Shown: one piece after another, positions 13,401-26,300 of the stretch
Layout: every line of letters starts with the position of its first letter
How positions within the stretch are numbered: the first letter of the stretch is position 1
NCBI RefSeq assembly: GCF_041381155.1
Contig: NC_091142.1
Span: 3,847,778 to 3,911,777 of the forward strand
DNA from: Argopecten irradians
Lineage: Eukaryota > Mollusca > Bivalvia > Pectinida > Pectinidae
Length of the DNA: 64,000 bases
Direction of reading: 5' to 3'
The notes under the pieces: model-generated
What the model saw: the letters and a program-made list of their open reading frames with translations, nothing else
Told to the model about the DNA's origin: nothing
Databases searched by the model: none
Position numbers and translations under genes: made by a program

Positions 13401-15476
13401 TGACAAACCTTTCTATTCCACAACAGCCTCTCAGAAAACCAACCACAAGTGGCAAACAAACCTTGGACAGATATGTTACTCCTGGACCGACAAATACTAC
13501 AACGACAAATTCCATACACTGAATCTTCTAAAACCAATACGAGACGATCCACACGGTTTGATATCTGGTGTGTACGAACAAACAACTGGAATCCTTCCCG
13601 TATCAGGAACTGAAAACATCCACGGCATTACGAGGTTTTATTACACACTGAGACGGGAGGGACATATTTTGAATCAGACGAAGGTTCCTGACTTTACGTC
13701 ACAGACACTATGTGTCTCTCCAAAACTTACTGATGGTGAAACTTACCGTTTAGATTTAGTGGCAGAAGATATGTTTAACCACACATATACAGACTCCCTT
13801 GTAACTTATATTGACGCCAGTGAACCGGAGATATTTGATGTGTGGCTTGTGAGAGACGGTTATGAGCGACTCTATGTACATTACAGTAATGACCTCTCCA
13901 AAATGATCCTCGCATTCAAGTCTCTCGATGTCCACAGTGGTATTTACTCCGTAGATTGGTCACTTGGCACAGCATTTGGAGGGAACGACATTGGACAGGG
14001 CTCTATTGATATTCTAACGGCTAACACAAACGTAAGTATTTTTGAATATATGTTGCAAGTGCATGCATTTAGTCGATTTGGAAATAAAAGTTTGTTTTAA
14101 CGCTGTTATCCTTTAGAATAATGGCACGTATCAGAATAAAATATAATCTGATTGATAGACTTTGCAAAATCACAAATCATTCGGTTCCTCCATATTAATT
14201 ATAGTTTGTGAAATATTAGCATTATAAAATTATACCTCTATCGTAAGAAAAATATTTCCGGTTTGTTTTATGTTATACATTTAAAGTTATATGTGCCGTA
14301 ACTGGGCGATAATTTTGACATGCTACTTTTTCATCATTGATTTATTGAAAACCATAAGGTTTGATGAATAAAGCTGTAAAAACCATTCAAATGGCTTCAG
14401 ATGACTTATAAACGTTAGTTATAACAGAGAAATTTTGTACTGAAAAATTGTGGTTTTTATGCCATTAATATGTTTAAATGAAAACATACCTGCAGAAGTC
14501 ACTTTATAATTACTAAAAACATTGTAAAAATGTGTAATGAAATTGTAGACCACAATTTGGCTTCATGGTCTAACCGTATGTACTCATTTCACTTCCCTAT
14601 TGATGTAAATAAATAATTTTGGCAGTACTGCCAAAAATCATTTTCAGCTCTTATTTGTACATGTAAACTTAAAACCTATGCATTGAAAGCACTGTAATTT
14701 TCAAAAAGTTGGTAATTTTTGGTGATGAGTAACATATTGAAAGCTCATCTTGATTCGTGAGTTTGAAAAATACGGCACATATAACTTTAAATATAAAACT
14801 TTATAATTTTAATTTGTTTTAGATAACCTGTCTGGATGGTGTTAACCCATGCTACTGTCCTTACGTCGGAGACTGCCTCTTTTACAATTTCACTCTCAAC
14901 CTCAATTCGCGTCTCCATAGCAACGCTAGTTTCGGAGGCCACAACCACAAGTACCATTTTACTATAACAGTTACCAATATAGCACGACTGTTATATGTAA
15001 AACATTTAGAAATCTTGGCTGACGACTCGCCCCCAGCACCGGGGATTGTTATTGAAGGGACGACTGGCTCACCAGACATAGACTACACTAGTGAGGTCAA
15101 CATTACCGTTACCTGGGCTGGATTCATTGATAATGAGAGTGGTATAAAGTTATATAAAGTTGGACTGTCGACGAAATGTTTGCAAATTACAGACGTCGAT
15201 CACGACACATTTATCGATGAGACAACGCTAACCTCAGCTAATTTTTCTCTACCAGAGGAAGGAAAGTACTACGTGACTGTAGTGGCTTACAACAACGCCA
15301 TGGAACCATCAACACCTGTCTGCTCGGATGGTGTCGTACTCGAAAGATTGGAACAAAAACAACAAATTCAAGCGATAAGTAGCGGTTGTGTCCGCACTAG
15401 TGTCTGTAATGAAAGTCATGTCAAACTTATCATTATGTTAGAATTCGTTTTATTGATATTAAGGGTCATCAGATAG
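7433..15476 (+). CDS. Copy B: secreted PLAT + Cys-rich + FN3-like protein, C-terminally truncated
   Basis: Eight exons: 7433-7499, 8128-8363, 9496-9589, 10294-10413, 11580-11855, 12375-12501, 12867-14031, 14823-15476. Phases agree throughout, giving 912 residues with no internal stop. Exon 1 is a signal peptide (MGTDCSLLWGIFML). Exon 2 is a PLAT/LH2 domain (residues ~23-101) with the typical HDNS...PGWYLDY ending. Exon 4 is a six-Cys module (CTSCWDGFSIDG). Later exons are beta-sandwich modules including DDSPPAPG and WAGFIDNESGI, with many N-glycosylation sequons. An acceptor at 7410 upstream of the ATG implies a 5' UTR intron, also present in copy C. At about 15345 the sequence departs from copy C without a splice site; the new tail ends in a hydrophobic stretch (VKLIIMLEFVLLILRVIR). 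Likely secreted or membrane-anchored; ligand unknown. The protein family has no name I recognise. Exons 1-7 are well supported; the C-terminus is less sure. Confidence 0.75.
8593..8756 (+). mobile_element. tRNA-derived SINE in intron 2 of copy B
   Basis: It starts with an A-box-like GGGTGGTGTAGTG and carries a B box (GGTTCGATCCC, 8644-8654). The tail includes CCCCTCGCGCGCTTTCATCC and ends in AATGTAAAATAAATAAAG. The tail matches the SINE at 31590-31778 in the opposite orientation, so both belong to one family. A G+C-rich stretch at 8470-8580 just upstream may be another repeat. Confidence 0.75.
9781..10055 (+). repeat. 57-58-bp minisatellite, five copies, intron 3 of copy B
   Basis: Units begin at 9781, 9839, 9896, 9954 and 10011 with CAGCAAAACCTATAAATACC, and each ends in a T-rich run (GTGCTATTTTTTT). 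The copies are almost identical, differing mainly in T-run length, so the array is young. Copy C has no equivalent. Each junction forms a polypyrimidine tract plus CAG, a 3' splice site look-alike. Confidence 0.95.
14281..14790. mobile_element. 510-bp MITE with 20-bp perfect inverted ends (TTAA-flanked)
   Basis: The left end TTAAAGTTATATGTGCCGTA (14281-14300) is matched exactly in reverse complement at 14771-14790. Both ends finish in TTAA, the target used by piggyBac-type transposases, so the true inverted repeat may be the inner 16 bp. The interior has no long ORF. It lies in intron 7 of copy B; intron 7 of copy C (24407-24782) is much shorter and lacks it, so it inserted after the duplication. 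A relic of similar interior sequence lies at 54985-55190. Confidence 0.8.
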
Positions 15477-16940
15477 TGAGAACCATAAAAACCTGTTGAA
15501 ACGTTGATTGCAATATCAACATTATGAAATAAGCACATCGAAGTGAATGAAATTGAAATAATTAAAAATAATTTTCATTTACCAAGATTATCTAGTCATA
15601 CATTCACATGACAACATCAAAGTCATGTCAATTACCTTATAAAAGAGTCCAGAGAAAAAATGTGTAAACAGCAATTTTAAATGGTATTTGAAGTATATAT
15701 TAGAACATTAATGCATCACATAATTGTACAAAATGCCCGTGTAATGACATGAGATTAAACGTGAAGTTAGCATGACCTTACTATTACAAGATATAATTAT
15801 ATCGTTGCGTTTAAAAAAAACGATGATGACGAACAGATTGTTGTGTATTGGGAAGGAAACACATGATGAAACTGAATCTCGTCTGGAGAAAACACATATG
15901 TCTGCGACAATTTATGTATAATATATTTTAACAACAAGGTGTGGAAATGAATATAGCGTTTCTAGGCGTCTCTTGAAGTGTTTCTGGTGCGATGAAAAGA
16001 AAAGGGATCATATTATGTACATCTGAGGGCGTTGTACTATGATTGTCCTTTGATGATTCACATTATTCGTGATGGGATATAGTCCTCGAGTTCGGATTGC
16101 ACCTAATGCTATACTATGTATGACGAATTATGATGGTCGTCAAACATGTAATGTATGTTTATTAAATCATTCACACATCGATTGCTTGATGGATGGAAAT
16201 TGACGTCCTTGTTCTGGTTATAGCCGAGCAATTTGAACAGAATCATTTCGACTATTTGTCAAATTTCTTATGTTAAAATATCCCATTAATTTTTTATCTT
16301 CTAATCAATCATACCATGTGTGTCATCAAGAGTTATCTAACATTAAACAATTCCCTTTGTTGGGGTAAGAGGTAAATATGGTGTGATGATAGAATGTATA
16401 TTTAAGTATCAAAATCGTTATTTGATAGACATGTAATATGGGAAAATGAAATATCAATGAAAATTACGTCAAGTGATGACGTTATAATCACCGGATTGTG
16501 GGACAAATCGTTTGGGGATCTGCAACTACTTTATTAGAATGATTGCCAAGGACTCAACCCTAAACAATTGAACGTTTTAGTAAGCATTGCATTGCTAGTA
16601 CAACATTAATCTGATTACGAGTTCACAACATTGACGTAAAGTCGATGTTTCCTACAGTGCAAATGCCGATATCTAATAACTTATATACCCAAACAGGATA
16701 TACTGTTTGTCTATGAGTCAGGACATGGTCAGGGATATCTTAGCCCGAATGAAATATTCTTTTCTTCCATCACAAACATAGGTAAACAACTGTTATTCTT
16801 CCATTCGAGATTACCCTTTTGAACTCGTCGATCTGATAAGATATATTATTATACCTCACTTTTATTTAGAATGTTCTGATTGGATTAAACTTGATCACAT
16901 GACATTGAATAAGTTAGATGTTTCCCCGGAATTGGAAGGC

Positions 16941-17046
16941 GAGGGAAATAACCCCAGGGAAATAACCCCCGAGGGAAATAACCCCCGAGGGAAATAACCC
17001 CAGGGAAATAACCCCGAGGGAAATAACCCCAGGGAAATAACCCCGT
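16941..17046. repeat. GAGGGAAATAACCCC minisatellite, about seven copies
   Basis: Units of 14-17 bp of the form (CGA)GGGAAATAACCCC follow head to tail. Each unit is itself partly self-complementary at its ends (GGG...CCC). The motif recurs loosely in the loop of the palindrome 200 bp downstream, so the two may belong to one element. Confidence 0.9.
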
Positions 17047-17224
17047 GGAAGCTCCGCACGTGACCGGAAGTTGACGTCATCTGCAACGTCAACCAACAAT
17101 GGCAACGCTGTTGTTTATTTTTTTGTAGCCCAACGAATTTAACAACGTTGTTGTTGGGAAATATCTTCATGGATTCTTTTAACAGAGATTTTTTTTCTTT
17201 TGATTTTGTTCGGTATAATAAAAT

Positions 17225-17363
17225 AATTATGTCCCTATGTGTCGGGATACATCTAGAATTGTCTCCCTGGAAAGAGTTATTTTCTCGAGGGCGAAGCCCG
17301 AGAGAAAATAACTCTTTCCAGGGAGACAATTCTAGATGTATCCCTCCACAGAGGGCCATAATT
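17225..17363. repeat. Large palindrome / foldback, arms of about 65-70 bp
   Basis: The inner arms 17244-17291 and 17297-17344 are nearly perfect reverse complements (GGGATACATCTAGAATTG opposite CAATTCTAGATGTATCCC) around a five-base centre, with one small mismatch block beside the loop. Weaker pairing continues to about 17225 and 17363. The element would form a strong hairpin. It resembles the end or whole of a foldback/MITE element; no transposase is present. Confidence 0.9.
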
Positions 17364-20300
17364 GTATATTATTATAACCCTGATAGATATATTTTTTGAC
17401 TAGTCAATATAATGCTTGCTGATTTTTTTGACATTCAGATTGACTTTTCATTTTTATTCAAATACAGCTGTGTTTACTTTAATATTATAGAATTCACAAT
17501 GTTTGATATATAAAATGAAAGTAAACAGTCCCAACAGCCTTACAAATCAGCAATGTTATCCGGAAGTAAGACTTATTCCTATGCCTTACATGTATTTTTC
17601 TACTTCTGCATGAATAATAACATCTTTTCATAGAAGTAATATGTCACACAATTAAATAACACTTGAAAAGATAGGTGAATAAACAATAGTTCATCTTTTA
17701 GGTATTTCTGGCGGTCATCTTGAAACAAATAGTCGCCAGTAGTGAAGCCAAATGGGTATTTTGCGAAGGCCCAGATTTCAAAAACATTTACTTTGGTATG
17801 AACTGATATGATGTCAAATGTCGTACTTCTATCATAATGAGCACTATTTATGCCTCAATATACGCGACAGATCTAAATACATCAAAGTATGAAAAAAACA
17901 GAAAGTTTTAGAACAGGAAGTTAGTTTTATCACTGAACACAAACATGAATGAACAGGTCGAGAAAAGTAATTATGGAAAGGTCACCCTGTGGATACTCAC
18001 ACAATCCTAGTGCAGTTTCAGTTCCGTTTATGTTTACGATATATTATATATGATGTGTTCTAAGTGAATAGAAGTCGCGTAAAAGTTATGTAACATTTTA
18101 GCATTCCAGTCAGAGTCATACCATTAACATTTTAGCATTCACATGATGTTAAACTTAATTTACTCAAAGTAGACCGGATGGCGGTTAAGCTTCATATTGT
18201 CAGAGTATTTGAGTTTAAATAAAATGAAAAAGTTTGGCTGAGGCAATCACAAACAATACAAACAACGTATTTCAGACTAGGTCTTCGAAATTCATGAGTT
18301 CTGTTAAATAAGATTACATTGAGCGTGGATATGTTAACAACGTGTTTGACCATATTTGTTTTAATTTGCCCTATTAAATAGTTAGAGATCGTATTAACAA
18401 ATACTAAATATTGCCCATTGCTTTAATATACTTTTAACTGCGATTGATGTAGCTTAAATTACCACATATGTCCATTAACATCGAAAAGACAAGGAAACAC
18501 ATTCATGGCACAGTTCTAATTGTACATTAGTGAATTCCCTGGGTAATTAGATATCAGTCAGATTTCATGATAATCCAATGTGATTTATCCCTGTAAACAC
18601 CACCAACTATAATGATAAACAACAAAAGTCATTAAACATGTTTTGTAAACGCATCTATAGGAGGAAACATGCATTTAGTTTAAAACGTATCGATATTATC
18701 AATGTTCGGCCATTCAGTTACTATACGCACTTTCATTAAACTATATTTTTTTAATGTTTTAGATGGAAATGACGTATTACTAGTTTCATGCGTAGCTATA
18801 CACTATTGAAAAGGAAATTGTAGGTATAGGGTCATCAGGTTGAGTGATTATAGTAGACTTATATAAGACTCTCATTTTGGAGATTAGGACCAAAAGACAC
18901 ACTATATAAAATCTTACACTTCAAGTTTTTTAATCTTTCTGTGGTGGAAGTGAAGATATCAGAGTGAAATGAACGTTTAAACCTACATTAGTTATTATAT
19001 AATATAAGTAATATTCATGCACAGACACGTTAGTCGCCAAGCCTTTTTTTATCTTATAACGCTATCTTAAACAAATCAATCATACATGTAGTTAGCAAAC
19101 GGAAACATTCGCAAGCACTCGGGTGGGCTGCACCCAAACTTCACAGTCGTATAATATATTGAGTGTTGAGCGAAGAGGTGAGTTACTCGATGGATTGATT
19201 GTGTGTTGATACTGGTATTTGGCAAGTTGGATTATACTTTTTACTAGCATGATTTAACCAAGACAATATTGTATATGTAAATGGAAAAGAAATAACAAGC
19301 AGCTTACCGGGATATACACTCATTAATATGCATATCAGTACATCATATTTTGTTTTTGTAGTTTACTATCTAATATATTAATAACTATACATTTATGATA
19401 CAATTATATAATATTGCAATTGTTCTGTAACAGAAACTCAAATATTTTAATAATAATTAATATTTAAAAATCAATTTAGCAATTGATAAATATGAATATT
19501 AAATGATTTATATTTTAATACATATAACATGCTATAGTATGACATTATTTTGGTTACATCGATCCCATATAGTAATTGTTTTCAGCTCCTCTATGAAAAA
19601 AAATTCGACAAAGGAAATAAAAACAAAAAATGAAATAAACACAACGTGATAGTACAACCTATATGGTAATCCCGTCATATCATGCTGTCAACAGAGACCC
19701 TTTGCATGGAGGTAAGTACACTGTACTATTGGATATATAAGATGAATTAAGCTTTCATGATATTGATTTCACTGTAATATTTTATTATCAGTTTCCTGTT
19801 ATATATCGTATTAATAAATCAAGTTCTCAAATTATCTCGGTAGGTTTAAAAATGAAATGTCCTATTCACTGTATAGTGATGGTAACTATTTGGTGGTGAT
19901 TATTCACGGTCATTGTTTGTTGTCTTAGGTACTTAACTACGTGACTAAGCCGATGCTAAATAATGGGGACGAGTGTTGCCCAGACGTTGGGCGTTTTCAT
20001 GATTCTTTCTATTTCGTTAGCAGTAACGGGTAAGAAGCATTTTAAGAGACATTTTATTACACTTTATTCATCTCTTATTAATTTGATAAAGATGAGTACA
20101 TTTTGATAAGTGTGATATAGGTCCATAGATATGTTTAGGCTAGTCGCAATGATTAAATATATTTCCGCAATTTACTCTATGACATAATACCATGTTTTGT
20201 AAGTCAATGGGAATGCTAGTTACAAGAAAGAAATCATATCAGTCTTTATATTATTGAAACATAATATGATATAGATTGTTCCGTCTCAAAATCTGAAAAC

Positions 20301-23300
20301 GTTTGAATGCTTCAGGTGTTACATTACACGTTAAAATAAAAACTGGAACTATATATTGGGCTGACACGCGTGCTACAGTGAGTATGGATATAGAGGGAAC
20401 AACGAACAATGCAAGTTCTGTATATCTTGGCAATAACTTCCAAGTAGACGGAACTAACTATATAGACGTGGAGGCCAACGTTGGAAGAATAAACAAAATT
20501 ACCGTTTACCGTGACAATCGTGGGAAGAACCCGGGATGGTTTTTGGATTATGTATGTATATATGAAAATGTAGAATATGATCATAAGCATATACAATCCA
20601 GAGATAATAAAACTTTGATTGGTCTCAGGTAGTCACTAATTCGTAAAAAGCGTAAGTTAGTGTGCAATTTAAAGTTAGGTGTGCTATATACTTCTGGTCA
20701 ATATTATGTAGTGTGAATTATATATATATCAATCATTATTTGTTTGGTCACTGCATACTATACTATGTATATCAAATGTACCCCTAAACGGATCTGTAAA
20801 GATTGTTAATGGTTGGTCAGCATAAGGATAGCTGAGAGCCATAACGAACCATAACCTTTCATTTCATTTGAGGTTTCTGTTTATTAATGAGCTAATCTTG
20901 TTCAGTAAATTTCAAGTAAATGATAATGTTATGACTAATGTTTATCTTACTGTGTTTTGCTTAATGTATAGAACATGCTAAACCATTATGTAGCATGTTA
21001 AAGATGTTTTGCCCACTACCCATCTGTAAGATATAGAATAGACATTGTCCAAAAAACCACCAGACCGTATAGATGATGCTGTAAACGACTGTCCTCTTAT
21101 ATGTATTCATGTGATTTAGATTGAAATAACCGATGCATCAACTCGACTGAAGTATACATTTAAATGTAACTGTTCAGTGGTAGAGAGTCAAGACCTAAAG
21201 ACATCCTCAAAAGGTATGCTATTGTAACATAGTATATTCATAATCAGTATTGAAACTTAATATCAGGATAGTATATGTATGTTAAATATTTTCAAATTCG
21301 AGTTGAGAAGTAAAGAATAACGGATAACAATAATCATTATTAATAGCTTTAATGCTGCTTAATCAAATCGATAAACAATTTATTTGTATCAGTATATACA
21401 TTGGAAAAGAAGAACATTAACCTTTTTGGCAAATACTTAAAGAAAAATGTAGAAAAAAATGTAGACACTTTTTTTCTATAATTTACAGAATGCTACTACA
21501 GCCAACCTATCGACAATTGTCTTGTGGACCCTGTGAGAGTTGGGTGTCACATTGGACGATGTACAAGCTGTTGGGACGGGTTCTCAATCGACGGAAACAA
21601 ATGTACCTGTAAGTTTAAAAATGTAGATGTAATTTAATTTGTTTTTCTGATATTATATTAATATGTTCAGGAATGGGATAAAATCATTGGACAATCATAT
21701 TAATACAGAACTTTTTTATATTTTATATCTTTAAACCATTTTGATGTTGTTTGCAAAAGTTGTAAGGTCTGTGGAAGCTTTGACAGGCCAGATTGATTAC
21801 TGATATAACATTACTGCATAATAGAGAATGAAATATACATCCTACATTAATATGAACATTTATCTTAATGCAAGTATCTTATATCTATAGATACTATTTT
21901 TACACTTTCTAAGTTAGCTTATTTTGAACAGTTTTTATGAATTCTTGCCTTTACAAGTTACAAGATCTGCGGAAGCTTTGACATGCCAAATGAAAATAAC
22001 AGACAAAAACAATGACGAACGAAGATCGCAAGTGCTACACGGACAACCGAATACATGCTCCAATCAGCGTGACTTTTACGGAAACATACAGGTGAAGAAG
22101 GTGAACACCATTACGGATTTTGATCTTTTATTGAATATATCCCACATGGATTCCACAAAGCCTCGATACGTCACTGATTATGCGTTTGGTATCACCGACG
22201 TATATTTTCACATTGTGAAAAAATCTTTGACAGGTAAATCAGCGCTTTGTATTAACAACTTGACAAATGAATCAATAAATGTCACTTTGTGTACATTTGT
22301 AACATAACGACAAAGCTATGTATATTACACGCCTTTAGTGATCACGGTATAATGTTCTCTCATTGGTGTCTTCGACATAACTAGTCAATGTCTTCATGTT
22401 TAAAAGGTATTTTATCTAAATGAACAGCGTTATCAACACATAAAACAAACGATTAATACAAATATATAAAATATTTGAACGGACACATTTTGATTGTGTA
22501 AATCTCATCAGTTTTGAAAAAATCAAAATAACTAGATTTAATGGCATGACCGACATTTTTTTCAATCAGTATTTTTGGATACTTTATGGCAAGATATCGT
22601 TTATACGATAAATACGTTTTACGACTTGTACATGTACATAGCATATTGCATGGTAAACTACATATATCAAGATACAATTTGCTCTTGTTTATCTTTAAAT
22701 GTTACCTTAGTGGAGGGAGATAATTTCAATGCCAACAATCTTTGTGTAACCTCTTTGTTATTCATATAGGCTCAGAGGTTAATACCACCTTTGCCCTAAG
22801 GGAGGACAAGGAAAGTAAGAACCCCGCTCATCGATTGACGTTTAACAAGACGATGGACAATCCGATCAGTAACGGCGATTTGAGAAACGGACAAAGGTTA
22901 AATATTAAAAACATCATGTGTTATTTCTTAATTACAATATCATCTGAAAAAATCTAGATTTCTGAAAATTTTAAAGAGTTTTAGGTATGGTGAATAGAGT
23001 TTGTATAAGTCTTTGTTCTGACCTCCCTGGGCCAGGAAGGGTAGGTCCAGTAGGTACAAAAATAAGTAATACTTTTAAATCGCTTCTAGTATTTGCGTTC
23101 TGGATGATTGTTTTCTAATATTACAATAACATATGACAAGCAATATATTCAGAAATAATATCAATACATATAGATAAGTACATGTGCTGCGCAAGATCAT
23201 GTTAAGTGTGGTAACTGCATCATGCCATCTAAACTTTATGTTCAAGGCTTTGTCTACGACTTGAAGTGCTCGGAGGAGGCCATGCAAATTTAAAAAAATG

Positions 23301-26300
23301 TTTTACCTAATACAATGCAATCCGTTCAGTACCCGAAAACGTCCACTGTGAGGAATATATGTTACTGGTATGACGATGCCCCACCAGAACACTGCCTGGA
23401 ACATTCCTCTTGTGGTACAGAACCACTGGACACGACCAGTCGTATCCTGACCAGTCAGGACTTCACAGTGACCTTCACAGGCTGGGATGACTCCTCTCCT
23501 GTACCAGGAAATCCAAAGTTCGCTTCCGGTATACACACATACGTGGTTAATGAAGTTAAAGAATCAGGACCTGATTTCTTGGACATTGGAATGACTCCTG
23601 TTATACCAGCAGTACAGAAAGAGAAGTTATCTCCGGCAAATATCAGTATCCCATCGAATTTACCAAATCCTGCTTTGTACGCTATAGTATTAGAAGTGAT
23701 GGACGTTGCTAACAATGTGCGACAAGCTCGAAGATTCGTCATGTTTGACAACTCATCAACAGTAAAGGCACGGGATGACAAAATATTATATTCCACAACA
23801 GCCTCTCGGAAAACGAACCACAAGTGGCAAACGAACCATGGACAGATATGTTACTCCTGGACCGACAAATACTACAACGACAAATTTCATACACTGACTC
23901 TTCTTAACCCAATTCGAAACGATTCACATGGCTTGATCTCTGGTGTTTACGAACAAACAACTGGAATCCTTCCCGTATCAGGAACTGAAAATGTCCACGG
24001 CATCACGAGGTTTTATTACACACTAAGACGGGATGGGATGATAATAAATAACACAGATGTTCCAGACTTTACGTCACAGAAATTATGTGTCTCACCAAAA
24101 CTAACTGATGGAGAAACTTATCGTTTAGATTTAGTAGCAGAAGATGTGATGATCCATACCTATGCAGACTCCCTGGTTATTTACATTGACTCTAGTGAAC
24201 CGGACATAGTCGATATTTGGCTCGAGAAAGACGGATATGAGCGACTCTTTGTACATAACAGTATCGACTTGTCTAAAATGATCCTCACATTCGATGCGTC
24301 TGATATACACAGTGGTATTTACTCCGTAGACTGGTTTCTTGGTACAACTTTTGGAGGGAACGATATTGGACAGGGCTCCATTGGTATACAGCGGCTCGGC
24401 CCCAACGTAAGTATCTCTTCATTTCTTTCGTGTGAATGTCCCGCCAATATTAGAACATTGACAAATGTTAATTTAAGTGCTCCCTGTCATCAGCGTGTAT
24501 TGCTTTAACTGGCACTGACATGTGGAGGACGAAAAATATTAATTGTTTAGTCAGATCCGTGTTGAGTGTATTTAATCGTAATTTGAAATTCATACATTTC
24601 CTTTTTGAAAACCCTTGTATAATCCATTTACATATGCCAAATTTAAAAAACATTACCTTTATCATATAGAGGAACGCAGAAGTCATTAGTCATTATTTCA
24701 TTACCATTTGACCATTACAAAGTACATGGATATATAATTATTCGCAAACAGATGAAAATCAACAATTATATTTGTATTTCAGATGACCTGTCCGGATGCT
24801 GTACTTAACTGTTATTGTCCTTCTGTAGGAGTTTGTTCCTTTAACAATTTCACGCTCCATCTGAACTCACTCGTCCATAACCACACCCATAAAGGAAATC
24901 ACAACCGCCAGTACCACTTTACCATAACAGTTACAAATATAGCTCAACTTGTCTCTGTAGAACATTTAGAAATACTGGCTGACGACTCGCCGCCCGCCCC
25001 GGGTGTTGTGATGGAAGGGACGATCGGGACACCAGACATAGACTACACGAGTGATGAGATAATTACTGTAAACTGGGCCGGATTCATTGATCATGAGAGC
25101 GATATAAAGTTGTATAAGGTCGGACTGTCGACAGAGTGTTTAAAATTGCAATGTTTGGACGATCAAATGACAATATCACGAATAACGGGATATCGGTCTT
25201 GGAAACAGCATTGACATCGGCCCGTCTTTCTCTGCCAGACGATGGGAAGTTCTACGTGACTGTAGTGGCTTACAACAACGCTATGGAACCATCAAAGCCC
25301 GTCTGCTCAGATGGTATCGTTCTGGACAGGACTAAACCAAAGTTGGTCAACTTAACGTTACAGAGTGCGACTATGATGGAGAGTATTCTATGTTCTGATG
25401 GTAGCGCCTGGTTCATCACAGCAAATTTAACGAAACACGAATTACGCGACATTGAGTGCAGTGAAAAGTGTCAGAACTCTACCACAAATGACTTTATTTC
25501 GAGTCTTCCAATGGACATCCCGGATATGAAACACGATCTTACTCCGACCTGCAACATAAGTGCTTTACATGGTACTATCTATCTCCCGATCGATTTGATT
25601 AACCTAAAATGGAATATAATCGAGGGTGAAAGCCAAACCTACGAGGCATTCTTTGGGATAGGCTCAATAAAGGATTGTGGATCTTCTCCAGATGTAATAG
25701 GTTACCAGAAAACTCATCACAAATACTTCTACAAGAAACGACACACTGGCCTTAGTAACGGAGATGAGTTCTACATCTTCATCAGAGTTACCAACAGTGC
25801 CGGCCTTGGTACGACGGCTGTGATTGGTCCGGTTCTACTTGATGAGTCCCCTCCCTCCTGTCCTATCACACTGCTACCAAATATCCATGACGACACTTTA
25901 TCAACTGGAACAATGGAGAGTTCCATGATAGTGATCAACATGAGCACATATCGTCCTTTTTTTACCGAATAGGTAAATGGGTTTACTTCGTATTTATTTC
26001 TTCATAAGTAACCTTGCTTGATCTAAAAAAATCAAATAGGAACGCAATACTTAATATCGTTAAGGAAAATATGTTCTACAACACTTTGATTATTAGCAAT
26101 TAACAATTTTCATTTCTTAACTGCAGAGTCAATTTCATGACTTGTGCCTCCTTTAATTTTTAGGTCGTGACGGGAAACTAGTGTCCGGATTTATCCCCCT
26201 TCTGAACACTGGATGTAATGTGAGTAAGTGCTTCAACATTGACGTATCAGATATACAAGCCTACGACATCCATGCAGGATGTGAATTCTATATTGAAGTT

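Larger units (their letters stand above)
15477..19690. other. Spacer between copies B and C
   Basis: No gene is supported. Apart from the repeat and palindrome at 16941-17363 it is A+T-rich DNA with scattered short ORFs. The 3' half of the PLAT/FN3 gene that should follow copy B is absent. A candidate 5' UTR exon for copy C ends at 19711, before a GTAAGT donor. Confidence 0.5.

Noticed and set aside
16895-17399. Overlapping ORFs on both strands (154, 63 and 83 codons)
   Set aside because: They translate the GGGAAATAACCCC minisatellite and the palindrome; the peptides are repeats such as VISLGLFPSG.
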